A stretch of 64,000 nt of DNA from NCBI RefSeq assembly GCF_023276435.1, contig NZ_JALLPO010000001.1, positions 62,001 through 126,000 on the forward strand, in the 5' to 3' direction. The stretch is from Sphaerisporangium perillae. GTDB taxonomy: Bacteria > Actinomycetota > Actinomycetes > Streptosporangiales > Streptosporangiaceae. Position 1 is the first letter of the stretch. The number at the start of each line of letters is the position of its first letter. Positions 56,711-64,000 of this stretch are shown piece after piece. The notes below the pieces were generated by a model, which was not told where the DNA came from, searched no databases, and worked only from the letters and a program-made list of their open reading frames with translations. The position numbers and the translations under genes are program-made.

Positions 56711-57120
56711 CCGGCCCTGGTCACAAGAGTTTCCCGTTTTGGGAAACCGATGGGCCTGGTTCAGCCGTTGTACTACCGGGAATGTCGCCTCTTGGTTCCT
56801 CTCATGGGCGGGGTTTAAGCCGGTATGGTGCTACGTGCCGTCAAGGGCTGCGAGTGCGCGGAGCGTGCTCGTGGCCACGCCGGGCTCAAGGGAGAGACCG
56901 GCGGCCGCGCGGGGGAGGTCGGCCGCCGGACGGCTGGCAATGGGGGTTGCCCGCCGCGAGGGCGTGCGGGTCCGCACCATGCGGATCCGTCGGTGTGCCA
57001 TGCCATGATTCGCCGACCGGACCTTTCCGGTATGGGCATTGCACAAAGTGAGCGAACCGTGACAATTGGAGCAAGGCGCTTCCCTCCGGACATCAACGCC
57101 GGGGCACCGCCGGAGATCAG
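56711..57120 (+). other. Intergenic region before the kinase cluster
   Basis: No gene seen in about 410 bases. The first part carries a short hairpin (56729-56747); the last 60 bases have the ribosome site GGAG (about 57112) of the first kinase and an AT-richer stretch (GTGACAATTGGAG near 57059-57071). Confidence 0.5.
56729..56747 (+). terminator. Short hairpin after the five-gene operon
   Basis: GTTTCCC-GTTTT-GGGAAAC, a 7-base stem with a 5-base loop 18 bases after the YbaK-like stop. No T tract; candidate terminator. Confidence 0.5.
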
Positions 57121-59489
<2,369 letters not shown>

Positions 59490-59493
<4 letters not shown>

Positions 59494-61586
59494 CGGGGGA
59501 AACGGTGCCGGAGACGCTGGACAGACTCGGTCCTTACCGGCTGTTGCGCCGGCTCGGCGAGGGCGGGATGGGCGTGGTCCATCTCGGCCTCGACGGGGAG
59601 GGCAGGGAGGTCGCCGTCAAGGTCCTCCACCCGCATGTCGCGGCCGACCTGAAGGCGCGTGACCGGCTCACGCGTGAGGTCGAGACGATGCGCCGGGTGC
59701 GCAGCGCGCGCGTCGCCGAGGTGCTCGACGCCGAGCTCACCGCGGCCACGCCGTACATCGTCACGCGGTTCGCCCCCGGGCGCACGCTGGAGGAGACCGT
59801 CCTGACCGACGGCCCGCTGTCCGACCGCGAGGTCGTACGGCTGGCGCGGGGCCTGTCGGAGGCCCTGATCGCCATCCACGCCGCCGACGTCATCCACCGC
59901 GACTTCAAGCCGGCCAACGTCATGCTGGTCAACGGCGACCCGCTGGTCATCGACTTCGGCATCGCGCACCTGGTGAACGCGACCCGGCTCACCCAGACCG
60001 GCATGTTCGTCGGCACGCCCGGCTACCTGGCGCCCGAGATCATCAGGGACGACGAGATCACTCAGGCGGCCGACGTGCACGCCCTGGCCGCCACGGTGTT
60101 CTTCGGGGCGACGGGCAAGCCGCCGTTCGGGTCGGGCTCGTTCGAGTCCGTCTGCTACAACATCATGGAGGGCCGGGCCAACCTCGACCAGGCGCCGCCG
60201 TGGCTGCGCGGCTGGCTGCGCGCCGCCTTCGCGGTGAACGCCGGAGCCCGGCCGAACGCCCAGGGCCTGCTGGCGATGGCCAGGTCCCTCGATCCCCGCG
60301 TGACCGCCTTCCAGGAGACCGCGGCGCAGCCCGGGCACACCCGCAGGCTCGACAGCGCTCAGGCCAACGGGCGGATGCCCGACGGCACCCGCGTGCTCGG
60401 CGGGGCGGCGCCCGATCACCCCGCGAGCGGGTCCGCCCCCGACGCCACCCATGTGCTCAACGGCGGCGACCGCACGCCGGTGCTCAACGGCTCGGCGCAG
60501 GAGGAGCTTCCGCCGACCAAGCGCACCAAGCCGGCCTCCGAGGACAGCTACTCCGACCTGCTGCCGCCCGTGCGGTACGCCGAGCCCGAGCGCAGGCGCA
60601 CCCGTGCCGACAGGCCGCCGCCCGGCCCGCCGGCCGCGTTCGCGCCGCCCCCGCCCGCCCCGGGCTACTCCCCGGCGCCGTACGCTCCTCCGGGGCAGTA
60701 CGCTCCGGTGCCCTACCCCGACCAGCGGGTGGCCGGGCCGCCCCCGCCGGCCTATCCCGGGCCCACCCGCGGCACCGTGCCTCCGCCGCCCACGGCGGGC
60801 CAGTACCCGCCCGCCCAGGGACACGGCCCCTACGCTCCCGGCCAGGGCGGCGCGTACCCGCCCGACCGGGCACGCGGGCCGCACGCGCCCGAGCAGGAGC
60901 GCGGGCCCGAGCCCGACCGTCCCCGTTACCGCGCGGGGCACCCGGTGCTCGCCGCCCTGCTGCTGGCCGTGGCGGTCGCGAGCGCGCGCCTGCTTCCCGT
61001 GCTGATCAGCGTTCTGATGGTCGTCGTGGTGCTCTGCCTGCGCGTCGGGGAGCATCTCTGGAGCGATCTGGCGCAGCGCCGCTCGATCCGGGGCAGCAGC
61101 GCGAGCGACCCGCTGCTTGCCGTGCTCGGCACGCCGTGGGCGCTGATCAGAGCCACCCTCATGACGTTGGTGGTCACGCCCTTGGCCGTGATGTTCGCCA
61201 TGTGCGTCTGGGGCGGGCTGCACTTCCTTGGGGGAATGACCACCGACTCCGCCGCCGCCTACGGGGCGTCGGCGTTCGTCCTGGGCCTGTTCCTGCTGCC
61301 GGGCGGCGGCGCGCCCCGCAAGGCGGTGGCGCGCACCCTGACGGCGGTGATCCGCAGTCCGGGCGCCGGGTTGATCCTGACGATCATCGTCGGCACGTTG
61401 GCGTTCTTCACGGTGGTGACCGCCATGTCCGCCGTCCCGTCGTGGATCCCCTGGCAGGCGCCGTCCAAGGCGATCGACGCCCTGGGGGAGCAGGCCAGGA
61501 GCAGCGCGACGGGGCTCATCGGCGGTCTGGTCGAAGATCTGATGAGAAACCTCGGAGTGGGCTTCCTGGCCTTCTGGGGCAGATGA
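59490..61586 (+). CDS. Membrane-bound Ser/Thr protein kinase 2
   Basis: 698 residues, close paralogue of kinase 1 (shared TRLTQTGMF(I/V)GTPGYLAPEI segment). The kinase domain has Lys44 in VAVKVL, HRDFKPAN with Asp138 and DFGIA with Asp155. The linker (about 275-485) is rich in Pro/Tyr/Gly (PPAPGYSPAPYAPPGQYAPV). The C-terminus again has four or five helices (HPVLAALLLAVAVASARLLP, LLPVLISVLMVVVVLCLRVG, and later ones). The shared segment DPLLAVLGTPWALIRA parallels VLRVLGRPGALLKS of kinase 1, so the membrane domains are related. The ATG at 59490 overlaps the kinase 1 stop. Confidence 0.93.
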
Positions 61587-61631
61587 TCTCGGTAAGGCCG
61601 TCGACGGGCCGGGCGGGCCGGGAGGAGGGGC

Positions 61632-62861
61632 ATGAGCGTTCCGGCGGCGGATCAGCTCGGGCCGTACCGCCTGCTGTCACGGCTGGGTGCGGGCGGCTTC
61701 GGCGAGGTGCACCTGGCGCTCGACCCCGAAGGCCACACGGTCGCGATCAAGGTGCTCCATCCGCACGTGGCGGCGGACGAGGCGGCGCTGGCCCGGCTCG
61801 CCCGCGAGGTCGACACGATGCGCAGGGTGCGCGGGCCGCATGTCGCCGAGGTGCTCGACGCCTCGCTCACCGGTCCCCGTCCCTACCTCGTCACCAGGTA
61901 CGTCCAGGGCCGCTCCCTCGGAACCGTCCTCGCGGCGGGCACGGCGCTGCGCGGTGAGGAGCTCGTACGCCTTGCGCGCGGGCTGGCCGAGGCGCTGGCG
62001 ACCATCCACGCGGCGGGAGTGGTGCACCGCGACCTGAAACCGGCGAACGTCATCCTGGCCGACGGCGAACCGCACGTCATCGACTTCGGCATCGCGTGCG
62101 CGCTGGACTCCGCGTCGGTGACCGCGTCGGGCGCCGTGCTCGGCACTCCTGGATACCTCGCGCCGGAGGTGCTGGAGGGCGGGGAGGCGGGCCCCGCCGC
62201 CGACGTCTTCGCCTGGGGCGCGACGATGGCCTACGCCGCCTCGGGACGCCAGCCGTACGGGTCGGGACCGGCGCCCGCGGTCGCCTACCGCGTCGTCCAT
62301 CACGATCCCGACCTGGCCGAGGTGCCGTCCTGGCTGCTCCCGCTGATAGAGCAGTGCCTGCGGCACGACCCGGCGGCCAGGCCGACGACGGCCGAGCTCT
62401 GCGCCAGGCTGGGGGCGGCCGCTCCGCCGCCGCCGCCGCTCGCGGCCGAGCGGCGGCGCGCCACGGACTCCGTGGAGCCGCCGACGCAGGTGTGGCGGCG
62501 GCCCGGGCGGCGGGAGGCGGCCGGCGCGGTCGACGACGCGCGGGCCCGCCATCGTGACAAGGTGCGCCGGCGCTGGGTGGTCGGTTCGGGGGTCGTCGCC
62601 GGCTTGGTGGCCGCCGCCGTCCGGCAGTATGTTCCGGAGATGTCGCTGCTGGTCCTCGCGGCCTACGGCGTCGGCGTGCTGGTGGACGCGGGCATGGGCC
62701 TGGCCGCCAGGGCACGGTCTCGCGTGGTGTTCGACCTGGTCAGCGGGGCGGGTGCCGTCGGTTTGTACGCGGCGTTGATCGCGGTTTTCAGTCCCTTCAC
62801 GCTGCTGCTGGCCCTCGCCACCGTGATGGTCGTCCTGGTGATGGTCGCCTTCGCCGGCTGA
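61632..62861 (+). CDS. Membrane-bound Ser/Thr protein kinase 3 (short)
   Basis: 409 residues. The kinase domain (about 8-270) has GAGGFGEVHLALD, Lys40 in VAIKVL, HRDLKPAN with Asp134 and DFGIA with Asp151; the activation segment reads ASGAVLGTPGYLAPEVLEGG. The linker is short. The C-terminus has three to four helices (VVGSGVVAGLVAAAVRQYVP, LLVLAAYGVGVLVDAGMGLA, VGLYAALIAVFSPFTLLLAL) of a compact type different from kinases 1 and 2. The ATG at 61632 has GGAGG upstream; it lies 45 bases after kinase 2 and probably shares its transcript. Confidence 0.93.
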   Translation: MSVPAADQLGPYRLLSRLGAGGFGEVHLALDPEGHTVAIKVLHPHVAADEAALARLAREVDTMRRVRGPHVAEVLDASLTGPRPYLVTRYVQGRSLGTVLAAGTALRGEELVRLARGLAEALATIHAAGVVHRDLKPANVILADGEPHVIDFGIACALDSASVTASGAVLGTPGYLAPEVLEGGEAGPAADVFAWGATMAYAASGRQPYGSGPAPAVAYRVVHHDPDLAEVPSWLLPLIEQCLRHDPAARPTTAELCARLGAAAPPPPPLAAERRRATDSVEPPTQVWRRPGRREAAGAVDDARARHRDKVRRRWVVGSGVVAGLVAAAVRQYVPEMSLLVLAAYGVGVLVDAGMGLAARARSRVVFDLVSGAGAVGLYAALIAVFSPFTLLLALATVMVVLVMVAFAG

Positions 62862-62952
62862 GGCCATGGGGCGCATGAGCGTCTGGAATTAAGTTCGGTA
62901 TGGTGGGGGACATCAACGCCGTGCGAGCGCCGCAGGCCGTACAGGTACGATA

Positions 62953-62983
62953 TTGCCGCTAAGCTACTAGTGAGTAACATAAT
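62953..62983 (+). promoter_or_regulatory. Candidate promoter of the etf operon
   Basis: TTGCCG (62953-62958) and TAACAT (62975-62980, 16-base spacing) or CATAAT (62978-62983, 19-base spacing). Between them TACT-AGTG-AGTA (62965-62976) is an inverted repeat that could be an operator. Confidence 0.45.
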
Positions 62984-62997
62984 CTGGAGGGTAAGGG

Positions 62998-63060
62998 ATG
63001 GACTTCCGACACGGAAACCGTCCCGGGCCACCCAACGTCACGGCGCCCGTGGGCGCATGA
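62998..63060 (+). CDS. 20-residue leader peptide ORF upstream of etfB
   Basis: ATG at 62998 preceded by a strong GGAGGGTAAGGG; the peptide is MDFRHGNRPG then PPNVTAPVGA and a TGA. It contains a proline pair but no run of one amino acid. The ribosome site is better than that of etfB itself. It may be a translated uORF that affects etfB, or a chance ORF. Confidence 0.45.
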   Translation: MDFRHGNRPGPPNVTAPVGA

Positions 63061-63198
63061 CAGTCTGAAGGCGGCTCTCGGTGCCGGTCACCGGAGCAGC
63101 CGTACGACGTGCGCGTACCCCGCGCGTACGTGCCGAGGAATTCGGCGCCAACCCAGCGATGCGGTGGCGCCTGTGAAACGGGAGGTCGGCCACCGGCC

Positions 63199-63978
63199 AT
63201 GAACATCGTCGTCTGCGTGAAGCAGGTCCCCGACACGGCGACCGAGCGCAAGCTGAGTTCCAAGGACAACACGCTCGACCGTGACGCCGCGGACGGTGTC
63301 ATCAACGAGCTGTGTGAATACGCCGTCGAAGAGGCGCTCAAGATCAAAGAGGCCCACGGCGGCGAGGTGACCGTACTCACCATGGGGCCGAGCAAGGCCT
63401 CGGACACGATCCGCAAGGCTCTGGCCATGGGCGCCGACAAGGCCGTCCACCTGGTCGACGACGCTCTGCACGGCTCGGACGCGCTCTCCACCTCCTACGC
63501 CCTGGCCCAGACGCTGAAGAAGATCGGGTACGACCTGGTCATCCTCGGCTCGGAGTCCACGGACGCGCGCACCGGCGTGCTGGCCGCCATGCTGGCCGAG
63601 CGCCTCGGCACGCCCCAGCTCACGCTGGCCCGCAAGGTCGACATCGAGGGATCCTCCGTCACGATCGAGCGGGTCACCGACTACGGCTACGACAAGGTCC
63701 AGGCCTCGCTGCCCGCCGTCGTCTCCGTGGTCGAGAAGATCAACGAGCCGCGTTACCCCTCCTTCAAGGGGATCATGGCCGCGAAGAAGAAGCCGGTGCA
63801 GACCCTCGGCGTCGCCGACGCCGAGATCGACACCGCCCAGGTCGGCCTGGGAGGCGCCTGGAGCGAGGTGACGGAGTTCGCCGTCGCCCCGCCGCGCGCG
63901 GCCGGCACCATCGTCAAGGACGAGGGCGACGGCGGCTCCAAGGCCGCCGACTTCCTCGCGTCGAAGAAGTTCATCTGA
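63199..63978 (+). CDS. etfB: Electron-transfer flavoprotein beta subunit EtfB
   Basis: 259-residue beta subunit of the electron-transfer flavoprotein, which accepts electrons from acyl-CoA dehydrogenases and passes them to the quinone pool. It starts MNIVVCVKQVPDTATERKLS, and has VTVLTMGPSKASDTIRKALA, LVILGSESTDARTGVLAAML (AMP/FAD site) and SLPAVVSVVEKINEPRYPSF with FKGIMAAKKKP. The ATG at 63199 has GGGAGG 13 bases upstream. It is followed by etfA after 12 bases. It is a plausible electron acceptor for FadE28-FadE29. Confidence 0.95.
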   Translation: MNIVVCVKQVPDTATERKLSSKDNTLDRDAADGVINELCEYAVEEALKIKEAHGGEVTVLTMGPSKASDTIRKALAMGADKAVHLVDDALHGSDALSTSYALAQTLKKIGYDLVILGSESTDARTGVLAAMLAERLGTPQLTLARKVDIEGSSVTIERVTDYGYDKVQASLPAVVSVVEKINEPRYPSFKGIMAAKKKPVQTLGVADAEIDTAQVGLGGAWSEVTEFAVAPPRAAGTIVKDEGDGGSKAADFLASKKFI

Positions 63979-63990
63979 GGGGCGCGACCG

Positions 63991-64000
63991 ATGGCTGAGA
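63991..64000 (+). CDS. etfA: Start of electron-transfer flavoprotein alpha subunit (cut by window end)
   Basis: ATGGCTGAGA begins at 63991, 12 bases after the etfB stop and after GAGGGGCG. Only three codons are visible (MAE), so the call rests on the etfB-etfA order conserved in actinobacteria. Confidence 0.6.

Larger units (their letters stand above)
62862..63198 (+). other. etfB leader region
   Basis: About 340 bases without a standard gene. It holds a promoter-like element, a 20-codon leader ORF (62998-63060) and GC-rich inverted segments around 63100-63135 (GCGTAC...GTACG). The etfB ribosome site is GGGAGG at about 63180. Confidence 0.55.

Overview
The window is high-GC actinobacterial DNA. 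It has GC-rich third codon positions, frequent GTG starts, ATGA/GTGA stop-start overlaps and GGAGG-type ribosome sites. Gene content (GlgE maltosyl pathway, mycobacterial-type sterol side-chain genes, several membrane-bound Ser/Thr kinases, DUF222-HNH proteins) suggests Streptosporangiales, probably Streptosporangiaceae. That placement is inference from gene content, not from a marker gene. I saw no rRNA, tRNA, CRISPR array, insertion sequence or prophage.

Layout. 1-4.0 kb: end of an ECF42-type sigma factor with its DGPF/YCII partner, a LysR regulator divergent from a glutamine-amidotransferase-like protein, and a GntR/FadR regulator with a perfect operator palindrome. 4.1-12.5 kb: a near-complete sterol side-chain module, with fadA5 and a coupled metallo-hydrolase gene on the minus strand, a KstR-like TetR regulator, then fadE28-fadE29-chsH2-chsH1-ltp2 on the plus strand. 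KstR-type boxes lie at the promoters; cyp125 is absent. 12.6-15.2 kb: a sigma-factor-like protein with a very long low-complexity linker and a C-terminal membrane anchor. 15.5-19 kb: an OpuC/ProU-type osmoprotectant ABC operon. 19.3-27.7 kb: a flavin reductase-like protein, a secreted propeller-like protein, two MFS exporters with MarR and TetR regulators, an Rrf2 regulator with a carboxymuconolactone-decarboxylase-like protein, and an SGNH hydrolase.

27.7-44.2 kb is a carbohydrate-storage region. sppA is followed by the minus-strand series glgE-treS-mak-(small anchored protein)-glgB, divergent from glgP, a debranching-type amylo-1,6-glucosidase and a GT4 glycosyltransferase. TreS and Mak make maltose 1-phosphate from trehalose, GlgE polymerises it, GlgB branches the glucan, and GlgP plus the debranching enzyme take it apart. 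44.2-48 kb holds a DJ-1/PfpI protein with two small membrane proteins, a GlxA-type regulator and a previously unlisted 43-residue membrane protein. 48.5-51.7 kb holds a repeat-expanded DUF222-HNH protein and a decayed aldo/keto reductase.

51.7-56.7 kb is the least explained part: five tightly packed genes (coiled-coil protein, PP-loop ATPase-like protein, M55 D-aminopeptidase, Tat-exported FAD amine oxidase, YbaK-like deacylase) that look like one operon. 57.1-62.9 kb has three tandem, related Ser/Thr kinases with unusual membrane C-termini. 62.9-64 kb has a short leader ORF, etfB and the first codons of etfA, whose flavoprotein would accept electrons from acyl-CoA dehydrogenases such as FadE28-FadE29.

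A recurring trait is in-frame minisatellites (24, 60, about 97 and 111 bp units) inside coding regions, plus two genes whose stop codon lies in a tandem repeat that continues downstream.
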